Below are positions 52,251-60,611 of a DNA stretch of 64,000 nucleotides, one piece after another (within the stretch, counting starts at the first letter, position 1; each line of letters begins with the position of its first letter). The DNA lies in NCBI RefSeq assembly GCF_000013865.1, contig NC_007949.1:124001-188000 (forward strand), in the 5' to 3' direction. The notes beneath the pieces were generated by a model. That model did not search any database and had not been told where the DNA came from. It was given only the letters and a program-made list of their open reading frames with translations. The position numbers were made by a program, and so were the translations under genes. The stretch comes from Polaromonas sp. JS666. Its GTDB lineage: Bacteria > Pseudomonadota > Gammaproteobacteria > Burkholderiales > Burkholderiaceae_C.

Positions 52251-52870
52251 TGTCGCTGGATTCAATCATTCAAGGGATGTTTCCCACGGTGATCATGCCT
52301 CGTGAAGGGACGATCGCGCCGGCCACAAAGAATGGAACCCGCTACGTCGTGGCGGGGGACGGTTTGTGGCGGGAGGTTGTGTTGCCCTGGGTAACGGTGA
52401 TGCACAAGATTGCCAACTCTGACTTTATGCTGCCCTATGGGGCGGCCGAAGAGGCGGTGGTGATCAAGTGCGGGCCAATCCCAACGGAATTGAGAAGCAA
52501 GTTTGTGCAGGATGCGAAAGCAGCCATGCCGAACGAAATGGCGGCTGCTGTGATCTGGAATTCCAACGATCACAGCTGGCGCTACGAAATGCGTGAAAAC
52601 ACCACGGCCAGCACCGCCCACATTGACTACCGCGAGGTGCATCTGGGTGACGGTGAGTTCCTGGTGTTGGATCTACACAGCCACGGCACATTCTCGGCGT
52701 TCTTCTCTCAAGAGGACGATCGGGACGATAAGGGTTCGATGAAGTTTTCTGGAGTGATTGGTAACCTGAATTCAGGGAACATGACCTCCGTGCTTCGAAT
52801 GAACATGCTGGGCCAAACATGGGATGCCAATCTGGCATCTAACGGGAAACTGGAGGTTCTATGCAAATGA
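52250..52870 (+). CDS. PRTRC system protein A (JAMM/JAB metalloprotease)
   Basis: 206 residues from ATG 52250, which shares one base with the preceding stop. It contains a complete JAMM motif, His143-x-His145-x7-Ser153-x2-Asp156, in 'HSHGTFSAFFSQED', preceded by the strand 'EFLVLDLH'. JAMM proteins such as Rpn11 remove ubiquitin-like proteins, and bacterial relatives process ubiquitin-like or sulphur-carrier proteins. In this cassette the natural substrate would be PRTRC C, the candidate ubiquitin-like protein. It overlaps the ThiF gene by ten bases. Confidence 0.85.
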   Translation: MSLDSIIQGMFPTVIMPREGTIAPATKNGTRYVVAGDGLWREVVLPWVTVMHKIANSDFMLPYGAAEEAVVIKCGPIPTELRSKFVQDAKAAMPNEMAAAVIWNSNDHSWRYEMRENTTASTAHIDYREVHLGDGEFLVLDLHSHGTFSAFFSQEDDRDDKGSMKFSGVIGNLNSGNMTSVLRMNMLGQTWDANLASNGKLEVLCK

Positions 52871-53724
52871 AGCACAAGCTTCATGCAGCCCTGCTCACAA
52901 AACCAGTCAAGATTCTCTTGGTTGGGGCTGGAGGGACGGGTAGCCAAATGATGGTGAAGTTGGTCAACCTGCATAAGGCGATGGTCGCGCTGGGGCACCC
53001 ACATGGCTTGAAGGTCATGGTGGTGGATCCGGACGTGGTCTCACACGCGAATATCGGTCGTCAGAACTTCTACCCCGGAGACGTGGGTAGTTTCAAGGCG
53101 GATGTGTTGGTGACGCGGGCCAATATGGCACTTGAGAATACGGTATGGGAAAGCAACATTGGCAAACTCGATACCCGATCAAGTCTGTGTGACTACGACA
53201 TCGTCATTGGCGCTGTTGACAATCGTGCCGCCCGACTGGGAATCCTTCGGGGCCTGGAAGGGACCAGATCAGGAGTTCGCTACTGGCTGGACACGGGCAA
53301 CAGGAGGGCCGATGGTCAGGTGATTCTTGGGGAAGTCAGCAGCCGATCCAAAGTTGGTGAAGACAAACTCAGATTGCCTCACGTGGGTGAGCTGTACCCG
53401 GAGATGATTGATCCGGCGCAGGAAGATAAGGATGACACACCGTCCTGCTCATTGGCGGAAGCGTTGTCTAAACAGTCCCTGCTAATTAATCCGACCATCG
53501 CGGATTTTGCAGGGAACATACTTTGGCAGTTGTTCACGAATGGCGAGATTGAAAACCACGGGGTTTTCGTCAACCTGGACCGGATGATGGTGATGCCTTT
53601 GAAGGTAGACCCTGATGTCTGGACGCGCTTTGGCGTGCTTCGTGATGGACGGCGACACCGCATAGTGCGACAAAGTGTGAAAGCGAAACGGGAAGCAAAG
53701 GCCAATCAGGCTGTTGCTGCCTAA
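52861..53724 (+). CDS. PRTRC system ThiF/E1-like adenylyltransferase
   Basis: 287 residues from ATG 52861 (GGAGG just upstream); the ATG at 52867, which gives an ATGA overlap, is equally possible. The Rossmann nucleotide loop GAGGTGS is at 22-28, with 'VVDPDVVSHANIGRQNF' as the metal and adenylate segment and 'AVDNRAARLGI' following. Cys196 in 'PSCSLAEAL' is in the position of the E1 catalytic Cys. ThiF/E1 enzymes adenylate the C-terminus of a ubiquitin-like protein and pass it to Cys. It is the last gene of the F-B-A-ThiF operon, followed by a strong terminator. Confidence 0.88.
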   Translation: MQMKHKLHAALLTKPVKILLVGAGGTGSQMMVKLVNLHKAMVALGHPHGLKVMVVDPDVVSHANIGRQNFYPGDVGSFKADVLVTRANMALENTVWESNIGKLDTRSSLCDYDIVIGAVDNRAARLGILRGLEGTRSGVRYWLDTGNRRADGQVILGEVSSRSKVGEDKLRLPHVGELYPEMIDPAQEDKDDTPSCSLAEALSKQSLLINPTIADFAGNILWQLFTNGEIENHGVFVNLDRMMVMPLKVDPDVWTRFGVLRDGRRHRIVRQSVKAKREAKANQAVAA

Positions 53725-53736
53725 ACCACAATGAAG

Positions 53737-53769
53737 AATGGCCACCCGCATGGGGTGGCCATTTTTTTT
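53737..53769 (+). terminator. Rho-independent terminator after the PRTRC operon
   Basis: AATGGCCACCC (53737-53747) pairs with GGGTGGCCATT (53753-53763); the loop is GCATG, followed by a run of T. Confidence 0.9.
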
Positions 53770-53953
53770 CCCGGCTGCGTATGCTGCCAATCATTGACCA
53801 CTAACCCCGTTATAAGTTGACCACCGAATGTCGGCTTCGGAGAAAAGCGAACTTCCCCTTAGGGCCCTTTGCGGGCACTGATGATTGGAATTCGAACGAC
53901 GGGGCTGCAGCGGAAGGAGTCATTCAGGTGCAGCTTCTGCTGGGCTATAGTGC

Positions 53954-54205
53954 TTGCATTGCGAAATGTCGGACAGCTTGGCTCGGTGCCAATGCGCCAA
54001 GATAGGCGACAAGATAAAGGGGGACTGTAGTGGCACTAGCGTTTCAGGAAAAGCCTTTGCAAACCTTGGCTGCATGCGGCTTGCCGCCCAATGGACTGAT
54101 TCGTATCCAGCGGCGGAATTCTGGTTTATCTGGTTGGATACGCTGGGATTGCCAGAATATCCGACGGTCTACATCACGTTAGGCCGCGCAAATACTGAGC
54201 CATGA
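53954..54205 (+). CDS. Doubtful short ORF ahead of the hydrolase gene
   Basis: 83 codons from TTG 53954, ending in TGA that overlaps the next ATG as ATGA. The start is weak and no family is recognised ('FWFIWLDTLGLPEYPTVYIT' is the most protein-like part). The rest of the gap 53770-53953 has nothing I can name. GTTAGGC at 54179-54185 has the form of an attC right-end core site, so this stretch may instead be the tail of a former cassette. Confidence 0.25.
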   Translation: MHCEMSDSLARCQCAKIGDKIKGDCSGTSVSGKAFANLGCMRLAAQWTDSYPAAEFWFIWLDTLGLPEYPTVYITLGRANTEP

Positions 54206-55323
54206 GCACTTGTCTAGTCATACATGGGACCTGGGGTGATCGATCCGATTTTGCATTTGCGGACTCGTTGTTCTGTCGGGCCATCAAGGCCGCAACGAAG
54301 CACACTTTGGAGTTTGAAAGATTTGAATGGAGTGGGAAAAACTCGTCTATCGAACGCGTTCAAGCAGCGTTACGTTTACGCGAGGTGATTTATGCCTTTC
54401 CAGACTCTCGGCTACCCATACTTCTGCTAGCGCACAGCCACGGTGGCAACGTAGCCATTGAGGCGCTACGGGATGAGGATGTAGCTATGCGCGTTGCTGG
54501 CGTCGTGACAATGGGAACCCCGTTCCTAAGCGAAACCATCAGGCACTGGGTGCTATTTCTGTCTACGATGCCTGGCCGAATGAGCGTATATGCAGCGGTC
54601 GTCGGCATAGTGCTAGCAAGCGTGTTTGCAATTGTGGGGTCGATAATATCGATGCATCACCCAGCGTACGGAATGGCTGGAGCTCTTGCACTATTGGTTC
54701 TCTTTTTTGTATCTAGCCGGTCACCTCACAGTGACCTGCTGGAAGGCGCGGCGAAAGCAGTCCGCCTGCGCTCTGAAACGATTCTTGCCAAGAAGAGCAG
54801 CCCGATAAATGCCAAACTTCTAGTCGTGCATGCACGCGCCGATGAAGCGCTGTGGTGGCTGCGTCACGTGTTTGCCTTCTCATCAATTCCATTTACGTTG
54901 TTTAGCGTTGGTCTTGTGACCACAGGCTGGGCAATGTTGCTGGCTATTGCGCTCGGAGCGCTGTTTAGGGTCTTGAGAATTTTTATGGATGAGAAGTCCA
55001 TTGAATGGATGCTCGTGCCAGTTTTTGCCTCTGCAGGCTTCGGACTTTCAGCGCTACTGCTAGGTCTGGTTGCCATCCTATTGACCAAGTCGCTTCAGCG
55101 CTTCATTGGAGCCGGAGAGGCCGTCAGCTTTTGGTCTGACATCGTGACGCACGTTCAAGCAACTCGATTGCCAAAGATCGCCGTCACAGACATTCGCAAG
55201 CTTGACGCCTCGCTTGGAAAATTCCATGGAGGCTTATCGCATTCAAAGTACATGCGTAGCGGGGACGTTGCGGATCAAATTGCAGAGGCATTCGATGGAT
55301 GGCTATCGAACAGCGCGGCCTAA
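54202..55323 (+). CDS. Alpha/beta hydrolase with internal membrane segments
   Basis: 373 residues. The N-terminal third is an alpha/beta hydrolase: a 'VIHGTWGDRSDF' oxyanion-type loop and the nucleophile elbow AHSHGG (GxSxG-like) near residue 76. The fold is then interrupted by about four hydrophobic helices (roughly 130-172 and 225-300), and the C-terminal part returns with 'DASLGKFHGGLSHSKYMRSG', whose His may be catalytic. This suggests a membrane-bound lipase or esterase. The stop codon lies inside an attC-like site, so the gene looks like an integron cassette. Defence lipases acting on membranes are known in general, but no specific family match is claimed. Confidence 0.75.
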   Translation: MSTCLVIHGTWGDRSDFAFADSLFCRAIKAATKHTLEFERFEWSGKNSSIERVQAALRLREVIYAFPDSRLPILLLAHSHGGNVAIEALRDEDVAMRVAGVVTMGTPFLSETIRHWVLFLSTMPGRMSVYAAVVGIVLASVFAIVGSIISMHHPAYGMAGALALLVLFFVSSRSPHSDLLEGAAKAVRLRSETILAKKSSPINAKLLVVHARADEALWWLRHVFAFSSIPFTLFSVGLVTTGWAMLLAIALGALFRVLRIFMDEKSIEWMLVPVFASAGFGLSALLLGLVAILLTKSLQRFIGAGEAVSFWSDIVTHVQATRLPKIAVTDIRKLDASLGKFHGGLSHSKYMRSGDVADQIAEAFDGWLSNSAA

Positions 55324-55375
55324 CCCGTCATTGCAGCGGACCGCCTTCGGCGGCCGCTGAATTTCAACGTTAAAC
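55318..55375 (+). other. attC recombination site (integron cassette end) 1
   Basis: GCCTAAC at 55318-55324 (left core) and GTTAAAC at 55369-55375 (right core) bracket an imperfect palindrome: GCAGCGG pairs with CCGCTGAA around an inner GACCGCC-TTC-GGCGG hairpin, with an unpaired base typical of attC. The length of 58 bases is typical. The preceding stop codon (TAA, 55321-55323) is inside the left core, as in many gene cassettes. Confidence 0.85.
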
Positions 55376-55389
55376 CTCAAGAGGGCATC

Positions 55390-55863
55390 GTGCCGCTTAC
55401 TACCACCGGAATCGCAATCCAGATCCTCGCCAGCATTCGTGCCCATCGCGAGAACCTGGAAAACTGCACCACCAACGACTGCAAGGTCGTCGTGAACTAT
55501 TTGATTCGGAAGTTTTCGGAGCCGCTCGGTCGGGTGAACGAGAGCCAGGTGAAGATGTCGGCAAGCGTTGCCGCCGGAGAAGGTGGGAACACAGTGCGAG
55601 ACCATGCAGTACCGGTGATCATCTTGCTGGAGGAACTTCTCCAGTGGCCCGACACACATGTAAAGGTAACGCTCGAGAACGCGAGCCGAGTCGAGGAATT
55701 TCTCCGCAAGTCCTTACTGATTGTCGAGGTGACTCGCAATGAAGATCTTGTCCTGTGCAATCGTGGCTATCAGCGCGCGATGCCTCCATGTTGGAGCAAT
55801 AGCGACCATGCGTGGTTTCAAGACCCTCTTGCTCGCTACAAGGAGTGCGGAATTGAGGTTTAA
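55390..55863 (+). CDS. Unknown cassette-borne protein
   Basis: 157 residues from GTG 55390. No family recognised. A helical N-terminal half ('IQILASIRAHRENLENC', 'VVVNYLIRKFSEPLGRVNES') is followed by 'NEDLVLCNRGYQRAMPPCWS' with two Cys. It lies alone between two attC-like sites, with its stop (TAA, 55861-55863) inside the second, so it forms a complete gene cassette. Such single-gene cassettes commonly encode toxin, antitoxin, resistance or phage-defence functions, but nothing here identifies which. Confidence 0.65.
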   Translation: MPLTTTGIAIQILASIRAHRENLENCTTNDCKVVVNYLIRKFSEPLGRVNESQVKMSASVAAGEGGNTVRDHAVPVIILLEELLQWPDTHVKVTLENASRVEEFLRKSLLIVEVTRNEDLVLCNRGYQRAMPPCWSNSDHAWFQDPLARYKECGIEV

Positions 55864-55944
55864 CTGGTCACCCGACTCGGCCACGCAACATCAAAAGGCC
55901 GCTTCGCGCCATGCGTTGCGTGCCGGTCAGCTTCGACGTTGAAC
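55858..55944 (+). other. attC recombination site (integron cassette end) 2
   Basis: GTTTAAC at 55858-55864 and GTTGAAC at 55938-55944 bracket an 87-base imperfect palindrome. Outer CTGGTCACCCG..CCGGTCAG and inner GGCCACGCAA..TTGCGTGCC arms are visible. The right end CAGCTTCGACGTTGAAC is of standard attC form. Confidence 0.82.
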
Positions 55945-56025
55945 GACTGCTATCGAGAAGATCGAATGACCGGAGTCAGTCTTGACCTGCCCCTTGGCAC
56001 ACACGCTCGGATGACCGGAGTTGGC

Positions 56026-56093
56026 CGCAAACCGTCATTTGCTGATAATCGACAATGTTCGATTATCGATAGTCAGCGAAAAACGGGTTTGCG
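56026..56093. repeat. Long interrupted inverted repeat (REP-like)
   Basis: Three nested pairs: CGCAAACC (56026-56033) with GGTTTGCG (56086-56093), GCTGA (56041-56045) with TCAGC (56073-56077), and TAATCGA (56046-56052) with TCGATTA (56059-56065). It is preceded by two direct copies of ATGACCGGAGT (near 55965 and 56010). It resembles REP-type intergenic repeats of Burkholderiales with a GGCC..GGCC border. Confidence 0.55.
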
Positions 56094-56127
56094 ATTGTCT
56101 GCTTTCGGCCCATAGCGGATACGGCCT

Positions 56128-56451
56128 TCATGACGCGTGCTTCGTCTTGAACTCCGGATAGAGCTGACACATTGCAGAGAAGCGGGAGAAGTCATCGCTC
56201 AACCTCATGGCTTCGTGTGTCTGCTCAACCAATCTGGTGAACGTGATACTGCGCAGCTCGCCCGATTCTTTGTGGTAACGCAGCATCTCGAATGAGCTGC
56301 CGCTCGGCGCGTCGTCGGGCGCGCCGACCAATGCCAACGTCCCATGAGCGATGTGGTTCCGCGTGTCGTTAACTGGCAAGGTGCGCACAAGAAGCTGCTT
56401 CAGATCGTCCATCGCGGGGGAAGCCGGTACCTGCTTGATCTTCTCCGTCAT
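56128..56451 (-). CDS. Short unknown protein, possibly a fragment
   Basis: 107 residues on the minus strand, start at 56449-56451. The segment 'NDTRNHIAHGTLALVG' contains an R-N-H-x-x-A-H-G pattern found in some HEPN-like and membrane-associated proteins, but the protein is too short to hold a full HEPN domain. It may be the C-terminal part of a longer gene. Flanks: an inverted repeat downstream, and a gene-poor stretch (56452-56887) upstream that holds a GTTAGCC possible attC core near 56791 and no supported gene. Confidence 0.45.
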   Translation of the reverse strand: MTEKIKQVPASPAMDDLKQLLVRTLPVNDTRNHIAHGTLALVGAPDDAPSGSSFEMLRYHKESGELRSITFTRLVEQTHEAMRLSDDFSRFSAMCQLYPEFKTKHAS

Positions 56452-56887
56452 TGAAGTGATGCGTGCAGAGAATGTCTATTGAAGCCAATTCGCGGAAATC
56501 TGCTCTCTGAAAACATCCGTGCGGATGTGACCAAAAACCCAATCAACTTCATTCAAAGAAAAGATTAGCCGTCCAATGTGGTTGGCCCACACTTGACGAT
56601 CACTGCCGTTTGCCGTGTGTACCATCGTATCCCTCAAAAAATGCACAGTTCCATAACTGGTTTCTATTTGCAGGCATTGTGTAGTATGGGAATCTAAGGA
56701 ATGAACGCTTGCACTTCAGAGCGGTTATTGGACTCAGGATTTCCAAAAGCCGCAAAGGGTCGTCAAGACGGCGCCGACTCACGACGTTAGCCAGAGGTAG
56801 GTTGGAGCCGGTTGGCACATGACGCACAATTGGTGGCAAGAGCAACAATTAGGCGTCGCTCGGCGGCCGCCTCCCAGGGAGAGAGAA

Positions 56888-58150
56888 ATGCAGGTTCTAA
56901 GTTCTAGGACTGGCGGGCAGTGGCGAGCCCCAGTTCCTCCAGCACCACCCGGTGTTGGCGCGCCTGCTGCTGCCAGCGCAGCAGTTATAGCCGATGTTGG
57001 TGAGGACCCCGCGGCAGCCGAAGCTAAAAGGGCGCTGTCAGATGTCCTCCGCTGCAACAACCTAGTGGTGCTGTCAGGTCTGGGGACCTCTCTTTGCGTG
57101 CTCCCACACACGGCAGGTGGGCTCAAGGCCCCGACTATGGCTGACCTATGGAATCAGGCCGAGGCCGCGCAGAATGCCCCGGTTCCGACCGGTACCGCGG
57201 CTCGGAAGTCTTTCGCTGAAGTGTTGCAGGTCGTTGGTCATCCCGTCGAAAAGAAGGACATTGAAGCGCTTTTGTCGAGGTGTCGTCTTGCTGAATCGTT
57301 CTTGACCGGGGCAGACAAGAGTGAGGTCGCTCGGTTTATTGAGACCGCAGAAGCGGTGATTTCGATAGCAACTAATTTTGTCTTCATGGACCATCCTTTG
57401 CCCGTGCACTCGGAGTTCTTGCGGCGTACAGCGAGGCGCCCCAATCGTAAGGCGAGGGCAAAGATATTCACGACCAACTACGACCGTTGCTTTGAGGAGG
57501 CAGGACGTCAAGGGCGGTACATCGTTGTCGATGGCTTCTCGCATACATGGCCGCCTACGTTTGATGCAGTTCACTTTACATATGACACGGTCCGCCGCCT
57601 TAAGGAGAATGACACTCAGGAACTCATCCCCAACGTGTTCCACCTGTACAAGCTTCATGGCTCTATCGACTGGCAACGTCACGCAGAGTCCGGTGAAATT
57701 ACAAAGTGGGCGCCGGGAAAGCCACTGCTTATCTACCCGCGGAACTCCAAGTATGAGCTGGCGTTTGAGCAGCCGTATCTTGAAATGATCAGTGCATTCC
57801 AAGCGGCATTGCGCGAGCCGAACACCGGCCTTTTGGTGATTGGATTTGGGTTTAACGACAACCATCTCGCTGAGCCCATCATGTCGGCAGTTCGTTCCAA
57901 CCTCAGCTTGAAGGTGGTGGTTGTCAGTCCAGGTTTGGCCCCATGGACTGCGAATGGTCAGGCCGGTCCAGGAGAGTGCGGGATGAACAAGTACCTTGGG
58001 AAGCTACGAGACCTCGCCCTTGCGGGCGACGCTCGCATCACATTGCTGAACTGTGGCTTCGAGCAGATGATTCCACTGGTGCCAGACCTTGCCGCAGAGA
58101 CTGACCTTGAGCAGCATGTGGCTAGACTTCGGAGCATTGGGGCCGCATGA
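56888..58150 (+). CDS. SIR2-family NAD+-consuming defence protein
   Basis: 420 residues from ATG 56888, chosen because AGGGAGAG lies five bases upstream; an in-frame ATG at 56819 would add 23 unlikely residues. A SIR2-type Rossmann domain is visible: 'VLSGLGTSL' at 61-69 in place of GAGxS, 'TTNYD' at 195-199, the catalytic 'LHGSIDW' with His257, and 'GFGFND' at 319-324. The first 50 residues are a Pro/Ala-rich linker. SIR2 proteins in defence systems deplete NAD+ on infection. The stop overlaps the HerA start by four bases, making this the SIR2-HerA pair (also reported as Nezha), in which SIR2 and HerA form one large complex. Confidence 0.88.
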   Translation: MQVLSSRTGGQWRAPVPPAPPGVGAPAAASAAVIADVGEDPAAAEAKRALSDVLRCNNLVVLSGLGTSLCVLPHTAGGLKAPTMADLWNQAEAAQNAPVPTGTAARKSFAEVLQVVGHPVEKKDIEALLSRCRLAESFLTGADKSEVARFIETAEAVISIATNFVFMDHPLPVHSEFLRRTARRPNRKARAKIFTTNYDRCFEEAGRQGRYIVVDGFSHTWPPTFDAVHFTYDTVRRLKENDTQELIPNVFHLYKLHGSIDWQRHAESGEITKWAPGKPLLIYPRNSKYELAFEQPYLEMISAFQAALREPNTGLLVIGFGFNDNHLAEPIMSAVRSNLSLKVVVVSPGLAPWTANGQAGPGECGMNKYLGKLRDLALAGDARITLLNCGFEQMIPLVPDLAAETDLEQHVARLRSIGAA

Positions 58151-59850
58151 GCAAGCTTGCCATCTCACCTTTTGATCAAAGCCGATATGTCGGTTCGGTC
58201 TGTACAGTTCGACCAGCCTTGGTTGAAGTAAATCTGCCTCTGTCACCGCGTCCGGGGAGTAGCCACTTTGCCGGGTATCCGTTGCCGCGGGGCCAGGTTG
58301 GTGAGTTTGTTGTCATTGAAGGTGAAGAACATGCAGTACTCGGGCGCGTGATTGAAACTCGTTTGCCCGAGCGTGACCGACTCACTGTGGAGCCTACGTC
58401 CAATAGTGAGGTGGCGCCCAATCCGTTAGGGGTCGTGCAACTGCTGACGGCCATTGACCTGGAATCTGGCCGAGCGCTTAAGGGGGTTCCAGTTTCGCCT
58501 CGGATTGGTCAACACGTTTTTTCCGCCCACCCGCTCATCGTCAAACAGGTGGTGGAGTCGAGTTCAACTGCAGAGGACCGGCGTATTCAGTTGGCGACAT
58601 TTCCTCACGCGAGGGATACTTCTGTCTCCATGCCCCCAAGCTACCTCTTTGGAAGGCACTGTGCGATTCTTGGCGCCACTGGCGGTGGAAAAAGTTGGAC
58701 ATTGGCGCATCTGGTGGAAGAGATAGTGCGCCTACGAGGCAAAGCGATTCTCTTCGATGCAACCGGTGAGTTTGCGACACAAGATGCACCCGGCGTCGTG
58801 CACGTTCATCTCGGTGGGCGGAAAGCCAATCAAGCGGACCCACGACGTTTTCTGAGCTTCCCATATTGGCAGCTCACGGAGTCAGACCTCTTCGTCCTGT
58901 TGCGCCCGAGCCCCGGGGTGCAGGCTCCAAAGCTCAAGGAGGCGTTGCGTAGTTTAAAGGTCGCGACACTCATGCCGGCATTGGCGCAGCAGGGGGTGAT
59001 TCGCAAACAAGGTCAGCCGCGTTTTCCATTTGAGCAAGCTTGCATTCAGCATGCGTCTGCTTTGGCGCGGCCAGGCCAATGGTTTGACATATCCCTGCTT
59101 GCGCATCAGGTGTGGGAAGAGTGCGTATACCCAAACGGGTTTGGCGCCGCTGCGACCACCAACTGGGGCGGGCCTACTCCTAACGAACAGTCAGCTTGCG
59201 TGACGCTGCTCACGCGAATTGAAAGCGAGCTTGCCTCGCCAAGCTTGGAGTGCTTGTTCTCGCCGGCCGGCCTAGAGTCACTCCCAGATGTCCTGACAGC
59301 ATTTCTTGCGGACCCTGAGCAACGAGTGCTAAGAATTAGCCTCGAATTCTTGTCCTTTGAAAACAACGCTCGTGAGATTGTTGCAAATGCGGTTGGGCGA
59401 TACCTATTGGGGCTCGCTCGGGAGGGGGAGTTCGCTGCCATGCCTCTTGTAGTCATGCTCGATGAGGCTCATCAGTTCTTAGACAAGTCAATTGGGGACG
59501 AGTTCTCCCGAACGGACCTAGATGCCTTCGGCCTCATTGCAAAGGAGGGGCGGAAGTACTCATTGACCTGCGTGTTGGCGACCCAGCGGCCTCGGGACGT
59601 TCCCGAAGACGTATTGAGCCAGATGGGCATGTTTATTGTTCACCGTTTGATTAACGAGCGGGACAGAAACGTTGTCGAGAAGGCATGTGGCGACCTTGAT
59701 GCATCGGCCGCTTCGTTCTTGCCAACTTTAGGGCAAGGAGAAGCGATGGTGGTGGGCGTAGATTCACCGATGCCGCTGCCAGTGATGATTCGGAAGCCAC
59801 GGCGCCCTCCTTCTTCGCATTCGGCAAACTACGAAGCGCTCTGGGGTTGA
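58147..59850 (+). CDS. HerA/FtsK-type hexameric ATPase of the SIR2-HerA pair
   Basis: 567 residues. A HAS-barrel-like N-terminus (about 1-110) precedes a HerA motor with Walker A GATGGGKS at 176-183, Walker B 'VVMLDEAHQF' with Asp439-Glu440, and the later 'CVLATQRPRDVPEDVLSQ' and 'GMFIVHRLINERDR' motifs (sensor and Arg finger region). HerA proteins form hexameric rings that translocate on DNA. Start codon within ATGA of the SIR2 gene, so they are made together. In known pairs HerA assembles with SIR2 and controls its NADase activity. It is followed by a short convergent gap to the peptidase gene. Confidence 0.9.
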   Translation: MSKLAISPFDQSRYVGSVCTVRPALVEVNLPLSPRPGSSHFAGYPLPRGQVGEFVVIEGEEHAVLGRVIETRLPERDRLTVEPTSNSEVAPNPLGVVQLLTAIDLESGRALKGVPVSPRIGQHVFSAHPLIVKQVVESSSTAEDRRIQLATFPHARDTSVSMPPSYLFGRHCAILGATGGGKSWTLAHLVEEIVRLRGKAILFDATGEFATQDAPGVVHVHLGGRKANQADPRRFLSFPYWQLTESDLFVLLRPSPGVQAPKLKEALRSLKVATLMPALAQQGVIRKQGQPRFPFEQACIQHASALARPGQWFDISLLAHQVWEECVYPNGFGAAATTNWGGPTPNEQSACVTLLTRIESELASPSLECLFSPAGLESLPDVLTAFLADPEQRVLRISLEFLSFENNAREIVANAVGRYLLGLAREGEFAAMPLVVMLDEAHQFLDKSIGDEFSRTDLDAFGLIAKEGRKYSLTCVLATQRPRDVPEDVLSQMGMFIVHRLINERDRNVVEKACGDLDASAASFLPTLGQGEAMVVGVDSPMPLPVMIRKPRRPPSSHSANYEALWG

Positions 59851-59866
59851 CAGGCGGGCACCATGC

Positions 59867-60478
59867 TCATGGGAGCCTGAAGAGAAGGTCCTCGACGTAG
59901 TACTGAAAGTTGTCCGAGTTGTTGCGGGCCTTGCTCGGGTCGGTCAAAGCCAGCGCTTTGGCTTTCGAGGTTCCGTACACCTCTTCCTTCAAGCCCACGC
60001 CAGCGAGATGGGTCAACTCGTGAATTAAGGTGCCCATCTGAGAGTCGGCTCCGGTCACCTTGAGTCTGAAGAAGTCCGGCGTCAGGTAAATCGAATCCGG
60101 GGCCGCCTTGTGAACAGCAGCAAGATCACCTTGCCCCCACTTGAAGGCTAGATCGTTGCTGACAGGACACCAGAACTGGGAGAACGCGGCCGATCCGAGA
60201 GAGCTTGCATAGACCTTCTGGACATTTTCGGCGGTGTCGCTTCCTAAGCCGCCGAACCATTTTTGCAGTCGGTCTACGTCGGTTTGCGAAGGCGCTTTCA
60301 GGCTTGCGATGGCTCGCTGGACGCCGCTCCTGGCGTCGGCCAGCGCCCTATCGGCTGCCTTCTGCTGATCAGGCAGGCACGCCTTCTTGTGTTCGTCTGG
60401 ATCAGCCGCTAGCGCAGGACTGCAGAGAACCATGACCAGTAAGGCTGCACCAATCGCAGCGCGCCACAAACCGTTCAT
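59867..60478 (-). CDS. Secreted HExxH metallopeptidase (M35/aspzincin-like)
   Basis: 203 residues with a cleavable signal peptide ('AAIGAALLVMVLCSPALAAD'), so probably periplasmic or secreted. 'LIHELTHLAG' carries the zinc-binding HELTH at 153-157, followed by 'KEEVYGTSKAKALALTD' with a downstream Gly-Thr and Asp, as in the M35 deuterolysin/lysine-specific family, where an Asp is the third zinc ligand. Two Cys in the mature part may bond. It lies beside the MACPF-like gene on the same strand, 133 bases downstream of it, and the two may act together. Confidence 0.78.
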   Translation of the reverse strand: MNGLWRAAIGAALLVMVLCSPALAADPDEHKKACLPDQQKAADRALADARSGVQRAIASLKAPSQTDVDRLQKWFGGLGSDTAENVQKVYASSLGSAAFSQFWCPVSNDLAFKWGQGDLAAVHKAAPDSIYLTPDFFRLKVTGADSQMGTLIHELTHLAGVGLKEEVYGTSKAKALALTDPSKARNNSDNFQYYVEDLLFRLP

Positions 60479-60611
60479 GGGAACCTCCTCAATCGCAGCG
60501 AACCTTCATAAGAACGATCCCGGCTTCCACTTTCACAAAATACACAAGCCGTCGATGCGGGCATCGTCGATGCCGAATATCACTTCTTGCCACCGCACCT
60601 ATAAAGGACAG

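Noticed and set aside
53803..54185. A full attC site ending at GTTAGGC (54179-54185)
   Set aside because: The nearest possible left core is about 380 bases away, too far for a normal attC, and the arms pair poorly. Kept only as a half-site remark.
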